The notes: generated from the letters alone by a model not told the origin. A stretch of 64,000 nt of DNA from Stomorhina lunata (GCA_933228675.1 OW121740.1:35012292-35076291); one strand, 5' to 3'. Shown: positions 34,301 to 49,300, numbered from the stretch's first letter. A program made the numbers and translations.

Positions 34301-37300
34301 ATAAAAATTCCGTTAACACATTCCAATTTAAATTAAATTACAAACATTACCGTTAATTATAGCAAAACTTCCCTTTATTACATATCGTATTGGTCATGGC
34401 GCTACTAAATGACTTTATTGATTCATTCTATTAAAAATAACTGTCATATTGTTGTCAACAGGTGCCATTTTTGTCTGTATTATTTCTATCTGGGTTTTTC
34501 TCTTCATTTTAATTTTTTTTAATTCACGTTTCACTATTTTATTCAAATCTTAACAGAAATATCTCCAAATCAATGAAACGTGTTGAAAACCGGACATTTT
34601 GGCCAAAAAGCGTGCTAAAATTTAAAATTCTACTACAAAATTGTTTAATGCCGGCATTTAAATGCAATGTTTTTAGTTTGAACCAGTTATGTTGTCAGGG
34701 TGTTTTATTATTAGTCATTTTGAGGTGCATATTTGAAATATGTTGTGGACTTGAACATGTCTTTACTTGTGCATAATAGGTATGACGATGAACAGTCTTA
34801 ACCCATTAGTCAATTATATTTTGTGGTTAAAGTTAAATTTTTTAAATGCTGAGAAAGTGTTAAGCAGCTCTAAACGAACATAATTACACCGTTTCCATTC
34901 ATTTAATCAAAATGTCTCTAAGTAGATGTTATATGTTGAACACAGAGTGATTAACCCTGGCTTGTGTTTTCAAGATCCGTTTTGTGAAGCTAATTTTAAT
35001 TCATTTCTGAACAAAACATAGGTTTTGTTGGTGTTTGCTAGAATAGTCAGTTCTAGTTTAGTTCTAGTTCAGTTCTAGTTCAGTTCTAGTTCAGTTCTAG
35101 TTCAGTTCTAGTTCAGTTCTAGTTCAGTTCTAGTTCAGTTCTAGTTCAGTTCTAGTTCAGTTCTAGTTCAGTTCTAGTTCAGTTCTAGTTCAGTTCTAGT
35201 TCAGTTCTAGTTCAGTTCTAGTTCAGTTCTAGTTCAGTTCTAGTTCAGTTCTAGTTCAGTTCTAGTTCAGTTCTAGTTCAGTTCTAGTTCAGTTCTAGTT
35301 CAGTTCTAGTTCAGTTCTAGTTCAGTTCTAGTTCAGTTCTAGTTCAGTTCTAGTTCAGTTCTAGTTCAGTTCTAGTTCAGTTCTAGTTCAGTTCTAGTTC
35401 AGTTCTAGTTCAGTTCTAGTTCAGTTCTAGTTTAGTTCTAGTTCAGTTCTAGTTCAGTTCTAGTTCAGTTCTAGTTCAGTTCTAGTTCAGTTCTAGTTCA
35501 GTTTCTAGTTCAGTTCTAGTTCAGTTCTAGTTCAGTTTTAGTTCTAGTTCAATTCTAGTTCAGTTCTAGTTCAGTTCTAGTTCAGTTCTAGTTCAGTTCT
35601 AGTTCAGTTCTAGTTCAGTTCTAGTTCAGTTCTAGTTCAGTTCTAGTTCAGTTCTAGTTCAGTTCTAGTTCAGTTCTAGTTCAGTTCTAGTTCAGTTCTA
35701 GTTCAGTTCTAGTTCAGTTCTAGTTCAGTTCTAGTTCAGTTCTAGTTCAGTTCTAGTTCAGTTCTAGTTCAGTTCTAGTTCAGTTCTAGTTCAGTTCTAG
35801 TTCAGTTCTAGTTCAGTTCTAGTTCAGTTCTAGTTCAGTTCTAGTTCAGTTCTAGTTCAGTTCTAGTTCAGTTCTAGTTCAGTTCTAGTTCAGTTCTAGT
35901 TCAGTTCTAGTTCAGTTCTAGTTCAGTTCTAGTTCAGTTCTAGTTCAGTTCTAGTTCAGTTCTAGTTCAGTTCTAGTTCAGTTCTAGTTCAGTTCTAGTT
36001 CAGTTCTAGTTCAGTTCTAGTTCAGTTCTAGTTCAGTTCTAGTTCAGTTCTAGTTCAGTTCTAGTTCAGTTCTAGTTCAGTTCTAGTTCAGTTCTAGTTC
36101 AGTTCTAGTTCTAGTTCAGTTCTAGTTCAGTTCTAGTTCAGTTCTAGTTCAGTTCTAGTTCAGTTCTAGTTCAGTTCTAGTTCAGTTCTAGTTCAGTTCT
36201 AGTTCAGTTCTAGTTCAGTTCTAGTTCAGTTCTAGTTCAGTTCTAGTTCAGTTCTAGTTCAGTTCTAGTTCAGTTCTAGTTCAGTTCTAGTTCAGTTCTA
36301 GTTCAGTTCTAGTTCAGTTCTAGTTCAGTTCTAGTTCAGTTCTAGTTCAGTTCTAGTTCAGTTCTAGTTCAGTTCTAGTTCAGTTCTAGTTCAGTTCTAG
36401 TTCAGTTCTAGTTCAGTTCTAGTTCAGTTCTAGTTCTAGTTCAGTTCTAGTTCAGTTCTAGTTCAGTTCTAGTTCAGTTCTAGTTCAGTTCTAGTTCAGT
36501 TCTAGTTCAGTTCTAGTTCAGTTCTAGTTCAGTTCTAGTTCAGTTCTAGTTCAGTTCTAGTTCAGTTCTAGTTCAGTTCTAGTTCAGTTCTAGTTCAGTT
36601 CTAGTTCAGTTCTAGTTCAGTTCTAGTTCAGTTCTAGTTCAGTTCTAGTTCAGTTCTAGTTCAGTTCTAGTTCAGTTCTAGTTCAGTTCTAGTTCAGTTC
36701 TAGTTCATTTCTAGTTCAGTTCTAGTTCAGTTCTAGTTCAGTTCTAGTTCAGTTCTAGTTCAGTTCTAGTTCAGTTCTAGTTCAGTTCTAGTTCAGTTCT
36801 AGTTCAGTTCTAGTTCAGTTTCTAGTTCAGTTCTAGTTCAGTTCTAGTTCAGTTTTAGTTCTAGTTCAATTCTAGTTCAGTTCTAGTTCAGTTCTAGTTC
36901 AGTTCTAGTTCAGTTCTAGTTCAGTTCTAGTTCAGTTCTAGTTCAGTTCTAGTTCAGTTCTAGTTCAGTTCTAGTTCAGTTCTAGTTCAGTTCTAGTTCA
37001 GTTCTAGTTCAGTTCTAGTTCAGTTCTAGTTCAGTTCTAGTTCAGTTCTAGTTCAGTTCTAGTTCAGTTCTAGTTCAGTTCTAGTTCAGTTCTAGTTCAG
37101 TTCTAGTTCAGTTCTAGTTCAGTTCTAGTTCAGTTCTAGTTCAGTTCTAGTTCAGTTCTAGTTCAGTTCTAGTTCAGTTCTAGTTCAGTTCTAGTTCAGT
37201 TCTAGTTCAGTTCTAGTTCAGTTCTAGTTCAGTTCTAGTTCAGTTCTAGTTCAGTTCTAGTTCAGTTCTAGTTCAGTTCTAGTTCAGTTTCTAGTTCAGT

Positions 37301-40300
37301 TCTAGTTCAGTTCTAGTTCAGTTCTAGTTCAGTTCTAGTTCAGTTCTAGTTCAGTTCTAGTTCAGTTCTAGTTCAGTTCTAGTTCAGTTCTAGTTCAGTT
37401 CTAGTTCAGTTCTAGTTCAGTTCTAGTTCAGTTCTAGTTCAGTTCTAGTTCAGTTCTAGTTCAGTTCTAGTTCAGTTCTAGTTCAGTTCTAGTTCAGTTC
37501 TAGTTCAGTTCTAGTTCAGTTCTAGTTCAGTTCTAGTTCAGTTCTAGTTCAGTGTTCTAGTTCAGTTCTAGTTCAGTTCTAGTTCAGTTCTAGTTCAGTT
37601 CTAGTTCAGTTCTAGTTCAGTTCTAGTTCAGTTCTAGTTCAGTTCTAGTTCAGTTCTAGTTCAGTTCTAGTTCAGTTCTAGTTCAGTTCTAGTTCAGTTC
37701 TAGTTCAGTTCTAGTTCAGTTCTAGTTCAGTTCTAGTTCAGTTCTAGTTCAGTTCTAGTTCAGTTCTAGTTCAGTTCTAGTTCAGTTCTAGTTCAGTTCT
37801 AGTTCAGTTCTAGTTCAGTTCTAGTTCAGTTCTAGTTCAGTTCTAGTTCAGTTCTAGTTCAGTTCTAGTTCAGTTCTAGTTCAGTTCTAGTTCAGTTCTA
37901 GTTCAGTTCTAGTTCAGTTCTAGTTCAGTTCTAGTTCAGTTCTAGTTCAGTTCTAGTTCAGTTCTAGTTCAGTTCTAGTTCAGTTCTAGTTCAGTTCTAG
38001 TTCAGTTCTAGTTCAGTTCTAGTTCAGTTCTAGTTCAGTTCTAGTTCAGTTCTAGTTCAGTTCTAGTTCAGTTCTAGTTCAGTTCTAGTTCAGTTCTAGT
38101 TCAGTTCTAGTTCAGTTCTAGTTCAGTTCTAGTTCAGTTCTAGTTCAGTTCTAGTTCAGTTCTAGTTCAGTTCTAGTTCAGTTCTAGTTCAGTTCTAGTT
38201 CAGTTCTAGTTCAGTTCTAGTTCAGTTCTAGTTCAGTTCTAGTTCAGTTCTAGTTCAGTTCTAGTTCAGTTCTAGTTCAGTTCTAGTTCAGTTCTAGTTC
38301 AGTTCTAGTTCAGTTCTAGTTCAGTTCTAGTTCAGTTCTAGTTCAGTTCTAGTTCAGTTCTAGTTCAGTTCTAGTTCAGTTCTAGTTCAGTTCTAGTTCA
38401 GTTCTAGTTCAGTTCTAGTTCAGTTCTAGTTCAGTTCTAGTTCAGTTCTAGTTCAGTTCTAGTTCAGTTCTAGTTCAGTTCTAGTTCAGTTCTAGTTCAG
38501 TTCTAGTTCAGTTCTAGTTCAGTTCTAGTTCAGTTCTAGTTCAGTTCTAGTTCAGTTCTAGTTCAGTTCTAGTTCAGTTCTAGTTCAGTTCTAGTTCAGT
38601 TCTAGTTCAGTTCTAGTTCAGTTCTAGTTCAGTTCTAGTTCAGTTCTAGTTCAGTTCTAGTTCAGTTCTAGTTCAGTTCTAGTTCAGTTCTAGTTCAGTT
38701 CTAGTTCAGTTCTAGTTCAGTTCTAGTTCAGTTCTAGTTCAGTTCTAGTTCAGTTCTAGTTCAGTTCTAGTTCAGTTCTAGTTCAGTTCTAGTTCAGTTC
38801 TAGTTCAGTTCTAGTTCAGTTCTAGTTCAGTTCTAGTTCAGTTCTAGTTCAGTTCTAGTTCAGTTCTAGTTCAGTTCTAGTTCAGTTCTAGTTCAGTTCT
38901 AGTTCAGTTCTAGTTCAGTTCTAGTTCAGTTCTAGTTCAGTTCTAGTTCAGTTCTAGTTCAGTTCTAGTTCAGTTCTAGTTCAGTTCTAGTTCAGTTCTA
39001 GTTCAGTTCTAGTTCAGTTCTAGTTCTCAGAGGGTTAAATAAACAAACATTTGAAAACAAAAATAAAAGTATCGTTGCCAATGTTATACTTTGAAGGATC
39101 CTTACGAAATTCTTAGACGAACTAGCGATGTCCGTCTATTGAAACAAAATTTGATATTGAAGTGCAGACTAACTAAATATATGGTGGATGCATTAGGACC
39201 TCCTAATCGAATATCAGGACCGTTCAACCGAAATAACGGTTTAACAACTCTTTTGGATAAAGCTGGCTGCTAAAAACACGCAATGGAATTAATAGTTTTT
39301 CCATAGGAAAGTAGGAGGTGACTCCCCGTCATTACCACTAAACCCATAAAAAACTCATTCTCATTCGATTTCGTGTAATGTTGTAGGAAGTTCTCCATGT
39401 TTTACCACCGTTTCAAAAATGGAGCGATTTTGTTTAGATTCAGTAGCGATTGATAGATAGAAATTCCAAATGCGACCACGGAAGCTATTAAAAACCTAAT
39501 AAGTGATAAATAGTACCTATGATCAAAGATTCTATGATATGAAGATGTTGCCCTCCATACATTGATTTGCCACCAGACACCCTGTAGTATAAAGAAGTTT
39601 TATATTAGTACCCCTCGGAGATATGTGATGGTGGGTGTAGAAGATTCGGCACAGCCAAATATAACACTCTTACTTGTTATTACTAAAAGTCTCAAAAACT
39701 CTAGGGGGTAAGAGTTATTTCAAAGTTAAATGTCTTAATAATTAGCTTCTGAATAAATAAGAACTTAACTTTAAATCTTATTGCATATTTGGTTATAATT
39801 TTTGTTTTTAATTAATAAAAATTAAATTTAATTGAATGCGAAAGTGAATGACTTGATTTTTTTTCAGCGACATATTCCATTTGCTATAAATAACAAAATA
39901 CTTTTTATAACATTTGTGTCAACAATTAAAAAAAAATGATGGAAAAAACGTTACTTTCAAAGTAACAATTGAAGCATTTAAAAAAGCTTTGGAAATGTTA
40001 AAGCATATTTACAATGCCATTAATTAACATATTAAAACTGTTTAGTAGAATTACACTATTTTTCCAATTAATCTCAAAATCTAAATTACGTTTTACAAGA
40101 ATTTCCTAGAAAGAACATGCAACTATTCAAAGTTCCGGTAGAAAGTGTGCCTGTTTGTGTGTGTCTGTGCATTTTGTTCAAGGCGGAATGGTACTAAAGT
40201 GGGTAGCAATAGCAGTAGGTGCAGTTTTAAGAAAAATAAAATATTAGGGGAGTTCTGACGTGCGAATTTAGGAATAGGTCTTAACCATTTGAAAGTTTTG

Positions 40301-43300
40301 ATTCCAAATTTTATACAGCTTTCCCAAAATAGTTGCAAGAGTTTGCATTTAAACATTCATAAAATTGCGAATCCCTCTACTGCTTATAGGTTTCTTCGAA
40401 GAACATACATACATATGTATTTAACAAACTTTTTCATCTTGTGGGCTAGGCAATTGCGTGCGTGTAGAAGAATTCTTTCTTCTAATCGAAAAACTATTTT
40501 AAAATATCTAACATAATTTTTGTCAGGCAATGTTCTCCTTAAAATAGAACCACCTTTTACTAACAAGTACAAGTACGAAAGTGTTATAGTCGGTAAGCCC
40601 CGGTCTATAGATACCATACACCACTGAGGAAAATGTGGATCGTTTGTCACACATTTTTTCACAAATCATATCATTGGAAAATGCTGTAAACATTAGAACA
40701 TTTTCTCGAGACATTTAGGTTATTTCCGGTATTGGAACCTTTATAGGAGATATAATCAAATGTGTACCGATTGTGACGAAATTTTATTCTCTTCTTTTTA
40801 TAATTCAAAGAACTAATCTGTGTTTTGAATACGCTCTTACGTCGGCCAATATCAAAGTCAGCCAGATCGTCCTAGTCTTGATAGACATTGGAACCGAAAG
40901 CTAGTCCTCAGTACAACAGGGAGAGCAAGTACAAAGAAGATGTTTAGGAACTCGCTGTCACTAAAGCTTTTGCAAAAGTCAGTCGTCGCAAGCTTCAGCG
41001 TAACAGTGCGATTCTTAGACTGACAGTGCCTTTATGACGGACACAAGTAAGAATGCGAGCTTCTTGATAGTGCGAAAGTTTCATGGCTAAACGGCTTCAC
41101 ATCTGTCTAGAACAAATACATCCTTGGACAAAATACCTGAATTACATGCTCCTCTCACAGTAAGAGCTTGTCAGAGGCTAGAAGCCTACCAACAGATTCT
41201 AGTTCATCTGGAATTTGTAAAAAGTGCCAAGTGTTCTGTCTACTAATTCGGATTTCTTGTCACTCTTGTAGAAATTTATTTGGAATTATTTAAATCCATA
41301 CATTAGCAAGACTTTAAATTTGACGGGCCTCGGTAGGCACCCGACTTTCAGTACAAATACTGCGTGCCTTGGATCTCCATCTACCTCACCAAATCATTCA
41401 ACCTGCCAGTTGTGAGTATCCAGAGCTGCTGCAGGCTATACCTTGCCCATTTTTCTCCGAGCTGCATGATAACAATTAACAAAACTCTTGTATCTCAAGG
41501 AATATTACTTTGAACCTGAAATCAGTCTGCGTTACTACAGATGAAAGGTGTAACCGCCATTTTTATGATAAAACTCTTGTTCCCCAAGAAATATGACTTC
41601 GACCCTGGAATCAGTCTGCGTTACTATAAATGAAAGCTGTAACCGGCATAACAGAAATTACCAGGAACTGTCTTCGATAACTTCTGCAAAGATTATTAAA
41701 CCAGTGCGATTACAATAGCAATATGGCATGCACTGTTCAAGAAATTGCTCTTGCCCATTTCAGAGACACTCTTTCTCCCTGCAGTCTGTCTTTTAGAAAT
41801 AACTCTCAAACATTTCGGAGACTCTCTATGCTTGACATTCATAGTTTTCGAGAGCAATTCGCGGCTCACTTCACCTTGTCTTCGAAATTATAGAATATTT
41901 TATAAGTTTCCTTAGAAATAGAGAGGCATCTAGTTTTCTAGAATTGCATGTCTCCCATTTTAGAGACCCCCTTCTGCTCGACAACCTTTTTTATTAGAAA
42001 TGTCTCTTATCCACTTCTGACGCAGTTTGCTTGGTGGTCGCAGTTTTTTCATTATAAATTTTCTAAGAAGGTTTAGAACTTTTGCTCTTGCTCATTACGG
42101 CCATTTATGTCATCTATTCGTAAAAAACGGCAAATACGTTTCTTCGAAAATTTCCCTAATTTTCGAATGTTTGTAACTTTTAACCTGAACAGAGCATAAT
42201 AAAACTGTCATCACAAGAAACGTAGCATCACATGTCAGCTTTCAAACGCGCTTAATTTTGGTACTAACTGATATGTGGTTTCCAAATTGGGATCATGTAT
42301 ATCATATATTGTTAAAAAACGGCAAATACATTTCTTCGAAAATTTCCCTAACTTTCGAACGTTTGTAACTTTAAACCTTAACAAAGAATAACTAAACTTT
42401 CAACACAAGTGGTTCCCAAATCAGAGACATATATACCATCTATTGGCAAATACGTTTCTTCAAAAATTTTACCAATTTTAAAACCTTTGTAACTTCAAAC
42501 CTAAACAATACATAAAAAGACTGTCATCACAAGAAATGTAGCATCACATGTCAGCTTTTAAACGCGCTTACTTTTGGTACTAACTGATATGTGGTTCCAA
42601 AATTAAGGACATGTATGTCATCTATTCGTAAAAAACGGCAAATACGTTTCTTCGAAAATTTTCCTAATTTTCGAATGTTTGTAACTTTTAACCTGAACAG
42701 AGCATAATAAAACTGTCATCACAAGAAATGTAGCATCACATGTCAGCTTTTAAACGCGCTTACTTTTGGTACTAACTGATATGTGGTTCCAAAATTAAGG
42801 ACATGTATGTCATCTATTCGTAAAAAACGGCAAATACGTTTCTTCGAAAATTTTCCTAATTTTCGAATGTTTGTAACTTTTAACCTGAACAGAGCATAAT
42901 AAAACTGTCATCACAAGAAATGTAGCATCACATGTCAGCTTTCAGACGCGCTTACTTTTGGTACTAACTGATATGTGGTTCCCAAATTAGGACCATGTAT
43001 GTCATCTATTGTTAAAAAACAGTAAATACGTTTTTTCGAAAAATTCCCTAATTTTAGAACGTTTGTAACTTTTAACCTAAAGAATAACTAAGTTGTCAAC
43101 ACAAGAAATGTAGCATCACATGTCAGCTTTCAAACGCTCTAACATTTGGTACTTGCTGACAAGTGGTTCCCAAATCAGAGCCATATATACCATCTATTGG
43201 TAAATACGTTTCTTTGAAAATTTTACCAATTTTTAAACGTTTGCAACTCTTAACCTAAACAATGCATAACAAGACTGTCAACACAAGAAATGTAGCATCA

Positions 43301-46300
43301 CCTGTCAGCTTTCAAACGTGCTTACTTTTGATACTTACTGGTGAGTGGTTCCCAAATCAGGGCCATGTTTGCCATCTATTGGCATGAGTTTATTCGATAT
43401 AATTATTTTGCTGTAAAAGGTCAAAATATCATGTGTCATGTCTATGTGAGTTATCCGAAATAATCGATTTCGACCAATTTCAATAGTAATGGTCCCATTG
43501 CCTAATGTCAATGGGAAATTTCATCTATTTTTTTTTATTAAATCGGCTCAAGAAGCGCTTTTGAGTCGATATCGAACCATTTTTTTTAAGCGTTGCATAC
43601 ATAAGCACAAACTTATAATACCCTTGTCACCTATAGTGCTGAACGGTATAAAAAATACTAACATTTAACTTTTATAGCCTCCTTCTAACACTCAGAGACA
43701 GACTAAATTTTAGTTGCCTTTAAAAAAAAAATCGATAAAAGTTTATGTTTTTGGTGGTCTTGCTCTAGTTAAGAGTTGGAGGCAACTCTAACTTGGGTCA
43801 AACATTTTTGTGGCATGTTTTTTCAATCAGTTTTATGTTTCATGACATCACCATCAACCCAAAATTATATTTTAGTGTCTACAATAAGAATTTCCTCAAA
43901 ATATGTCTAATTAATCATAAGTTTTATTTTATTCGTCTGCATGATTTTGCAGATTTTGAAAAGAATATAATGATTTTTATAGCTTATTTCTTACGCGTTC
44001 TGAATTTCTTAATAATTTGCTTAAGTTGTTTTTCTTAAAGAAATAAAGAAATTGATTTGTTTATGAATTCTTATTAATAATTGAAATGTTTCTGCTATGA
44101 CCGGGATAGAGGAGCGTGCGATGCGATATTTAAAACAAATCAAGACAAATCTGACAATAACTGGAAAAGTTTAGTAGTTTAATGAAAAGAATTTGAAAGA
44201 TTTCAAATGTTTCTTAATAGGTTTAATTTTGAAAGGAAGAAATATTGAATCAATGATTCTAAGAAATTCATATCTTTAAAGTGTCATTTAATTTTCATCG
44301 CTTGTTTCCACATGATTCATAGAAACAATTATTCCAAACTAAATCAGAAATCAGTAATTTGATATTCTAACTTAAATACCGTGATATTTTTTTGATTGGA
44401 CACTCAGTTTTTTTTTTTGCATTAAATTGTAATGGAACTAGGAAAAGAGGTTAGATTAGAGTGGTAGTCCAGTAATCGGAGTTGGAACTTAACATTGACA
44501 TCGACTTAGTTAAATGCGTTGGCTGTGTCAAGTTGAGCGAATGAATGAAAATACTCCAGCAAGAAAGGTATTCGAAAACAATACCGAGGAAACCCTTAAA
44601 GAGATTTCCGAAACTTCGATGGAAGGACCAAGTAGAAGAAAACCTTTCAAAGCTAGGCCTACGAAATTGAAGAATATGCGCACAAGTTCGAAGCACATGG
44701 AATTCTAAAATATGCTTGACCTTTGACCTTAACAGGTTGCAAATATAGGCCATTTAAGTAAGTAGGTAAGATATAACGTTACTAATCCTTTTCAAATCTC
44801 TAATATTTTCAAATCTCAATCAACATTCAATTTACATTACATTACATATATAAAATAACATTGAACTTCTTGGTACCCCTAAGGTCACTGCAAGGTTAAC
44901 AGTTAAATTTTAAAATGTAAACAATTCATGTCACTCGTTATCTAAATGTAAACAATTGGAACTGTTATACTAAACCGTATTACTTCATTCTCAATTAAAA
45001 TGGGGTGGTGCCTTCATAAACAATCTGTATTATCGCTATTTATTCCGGTAATAAAAATTCCCAATACAAAGGTAATTAGTCCAAGTCTTTAAAACGATTG
45101 CGTGCTTGCAAGAAATATGTAGTAGGTATCAGTTTCATTATTTATTTTATTTTTTTATTCGATTTTATTGTCATTTCACTTTTTACATTGATTTCGCAAT
45201 AATGACGTTAACGATAGGAAAAGTGTCCCAGATTACTCTATTAATAGGTTTTGTTTCTAAAAAATGTGAAATTGTAAGATATATAAAAAGATTTGAACTT
45301 ATTAAGAAGAATGTATCAATTAGTTAATACATTGGCTATCAAAAGGTCATGTTTTGAATTGATTACATATAAAAATAAACATTAAATTAATTAAAATATT
45401 TTAAATTACATCAGTATTAGCTAAATATTTCAAATAGTTTCTAAAGGTGTATCACAAAATTGGCACTGATTTCTTGGCCATGTGTTCTTTATAATTAAAA
45501 AAAAATACTATTAACCTTCTAAGTGACGTTTTAAAAGTAAATCTTCCCTTTTTCTAAACCATTTTCAAGTCAAATGAAAATTTAAAAAAAATGTATACCA
45601 AGCAACGGTTCTGATTGGTCTTAACGGCTAAATCCAGACTTATCTTGGTTATAAACGGTCACCCTAATATTAGAAGAGGTCTTCCGAATCTTCAAAGCTT
45701 GACCTAGGAAATTGGAGAATATTTATGCCCACATGATCGGCCTATAAGTAAAATAAATATATGTGTATCTCTAAAAATTTGTTAGCAATCGGCTCATATT
45801 TGACTTTAGTCTGACTTGAACTTATTTTACCTGTTTAAATTATGCCTTTGCTTCAGATAAGGGGAGTTACAATATCTTATCTTTTATTTTTCAAAAACAA
45901 ATCCCAATTAATTATCAAAAATTGCAAAGCGAAAAAATTTAATTGATAAAAGTTTTTATTCACTTATTATGTAAGAATTTCAAATATTTGTAAATAAGAT
46001 TTTAAAGATAATTTGTTATTGATAACAAACGGTCTAAATCAGATAGAAGACAGCGAAGAGAAATATGACAAGTTTTATAGCTGGGCAAGTCGTATACAAG
46101 CACTTAAAACCAGTTATAGATCCACTCATAATATACCTACATATAATAGGTGGGCTCTTATATAGTATATGTTCTCCTATTGTGAGGAACTAAAATCAGT
46201 TCAAATGACCTTTTCCGAAGAACTGGTTTGAAAGTTTTGCCTTAACTATCTTATAATCAATATCTCTATTACCTAACTCCAATATAATTATCATGACTGG

Positions 46301-49300
46301 AAATTATTCAAGGGACTTTAACATAATTCCCATGCCCGAAAACTACTTAAGGGGCCTTAACAGAAATTTTACAGTCTGGCAATTCATTTTCAGGTGATCT
46401 ATTCATTTAAGATATAGGAAAAAATCTAATAGAATTTTTTTGAAATTAATGTGGGGTTTATATAACTCAAGCGTCTGATGATTGAGTGAAATTTACATGT
46501 GTTTTGTTATTGTAACAAAAACAAAATACATGTAAATTTCACTCAATCGTCAGACGCTTGAGTTATATGAACCCTACATAAGTTTTTTATGTATTTAAAC
46601 ATTTTTAAAGTCATTATCTATTAAATAATATTTATGTTTTGCACTCAATTTTAATTTCTAAAAAAAAAATGTTTTCCTAAATACCTCATTAATTTTCATT
46701 TCAAATCCAATAAATTCGTAGAATTTTTAAAGAGATATAAGTAAATTTAAAGTGACACTGTGCCAAATTTTTTTTTTTTTTTGCAAATAAACTTAGAAAA
46801 TTCGGTGGAAAGACCAAGTGGAGCAAAATCTTTTAAAGCTTGGCCTATGAAATTATAGAATGTACGCACAAGGATCGAAACGCAAGGAATTCTAAACAGG
46901 TTGTAAATATAGGCCATTTAAGTAAGTAAGACGGAGCATTATATTTTGTATAAATACCATATGAATTTTGCCGGCCATAGATATGTACAATATATCCAAA
47001 ACGCACACTCTAATGAATTTACACAATCATCGATGATATTGATAAGTTGGTCAAAGAAGATGGGTCAAACTTGATGTATATATCGGTCATTGCTGACCAG
47101 TCAAACTTGGTGTATATATCAGTCAAAAATGTCAGCAGTTTTTGATGACTCTAGATTTCAGTATTTCATGATGTCTCAGGACTTTTATATGACTCAGCAG
47201 TTATGAGATATGTCAACAGTTTGAGAATGAAACAGCAGTTTTGGGATGAGTCAGCTGTTTTAGAGTGATTTAGCAGTTTTTTGGTGATTCAGCAGTTTTA
47301 GAATGGGTTTGTAGTTTTTGGGTGACTCAACAGTTTTAGGATGACTCAAATCTTTTAAGCAGTCTTAAAATGAGCCAGCAGTTTTAGGATGACTCAGATG
47401 TTTTAAAATGATTCAGCAGTTTTAGGATGGCTCTAAAATTTTAAGATGACTCAACAGTTTTAGAACGACTCGGAAGTTTTAGGATGACTAAGAAGTTTTA
47501 GGCAGTTTTTTGTTGCTTGAACCTCACTGTTCTATTGTTACTACAATGGATATGAGTTCTAAAGAGATCAGGAATCTTGTTCTCGAAAACTGTATATCTT
47601 TGAGAAACACACATTTATCTTTTAGATCGCATCTATTCGTGGTCGACGGGCCAGTTCATCGCATTACATAGACACATCGTTCTTTAGCCGATTTGTTCGT
47701 ATGGGCAATAAACTTTTCTACTACAATGGCATGCGTTCCGAAGATATCAGGAATCTTGTTCCTGAAAACCACGTATCAGGAACACATTTTTCTTTTAGAT
47801 CGCATCTATTCGTGGTCGACGGGCCAGTTCATCGCATTACATAGACACATCGTTCTTTAGCCGATTTGTTCGTATGGGCAATAAACTTTTCTACTACAAT
47901 GGCATGCGTTCCGAAGATATCAGGAATCTTGTTTCTGAAAACTGTGTATCTCTATTATATTTCTTCTATCGCACAACGCATTACAGAGAAATTTCTTTCT
48001 TAAGCCGCACAGTTCGTATATGGAAGAAACTTCCCGTAGAAGGGAAGACCCTTCCATATATGATGTAGGTAAATTCAAGTCAAATGTCCACAAACACTAC
48101 TCCCTCTATCCTCCTTCACATAACCTAGTTCCAACACAATGCTTAGCATGAGTAGGCGTTATCCACTGAGTGTTGGTCCAAGTTAAAAAATATGTAAATT
48201 AGAAATGAAGAACAGTTGAACTAAGTCACTTGTACTGTTTGGGATATGTTTCAAGCATTATAGTCTAAAAGTAGTCGCTTCTGGGTATCGTATTTCGATT
48301 TTCGACAAATCTTGGTGCAGTCGTTCTCCTTGCTCGTCACTTGTATCACATAAGTTTTAATGAAACAATTATAAATGGTAATGCAGAAAATATATTTTGA
48401 GAGACATTCGATCTCCAATCTTGAAATTATTTTTCAACAAACTGTCGATTATCTGCTCGAAATTCGGGGTTTTGCGGTTACCAAGAATAATTTGGATAAC
48501 ATATTGAAATGATATCTGCACACGGTGGCTCAGAATCAATTTTCATTGGCCAAAACCTACATGTATATCCGATCTTTTACGGTTTTAAAGATATTGGACT
48601 TTAACAAGTAAAATTTTTGTTCCATTTGGGCCATCCTAATAAAAACACGAAAAACACCTCAATGAAAATAGAGGCCAGCCTAAAGATAACAAAAAATTAT
48701 ATTTTCATCCAAGATTGGCTTAAGGCCTACATTTAAGCCAAATCGGTTAAGAGGAAGTGGGTAATAATGGGTTAGCACATTTAAAACGGAATTACAGATC
48801 GAAAATTGAACTTTAAGCTTAAATTTCTTTACAACCGCTGTACAGATCCTAATAGGTTGTAAATAGAACCTAAACTCAATTAAAGATTAAGATGTTATCT
48901 ATTGACTAAAAAACGAACGATTACAAAATCTTTATTAGTTAAAAAGTTACAGAGTTTTGGCCAATGAAAAACGAGTCTGAACCACTATGCGGCGTGTCAT
49001 TAAATTTCTATTAAAAACTTTGACTGCTGGACTACAAGTTAGTCGCAGAGGGTTAAGAATACTATTCTTTATCCGAGGTAATCTACAAAAAATTATCTAG
49101 TTCGGCAATTAATGAATTGATTTAAAGAAAAGTAAACTTTCAATATTTATAAAAGGGAGCGTAAATCTTCAAGTGGTTTGAGGCCCACCTTTTAGTTGAT
49201 TTAACGATGTCCGTCCGGCTGGCTGGCCGGTTATCCATGTAATCATTCTACAGGTCGTACCTTTAGATAATTTGATGAAATTTGGCACAGGCTCATATTT

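Noticed and set aside
35048..39027. Telomeric or subtelomeric repeat
   Set aside because: The unit TTCTAGTTCAG is not a known insect telomere repeat (TTAGG), and higher flies lack such telomeres; it lies inside an intron.
43793..44038. Possible small membrane protein (81 codons)
   Set aside because: Phe/Ile/Leu richness is expected from AT-rich DNA, and there is no splice or homology support.
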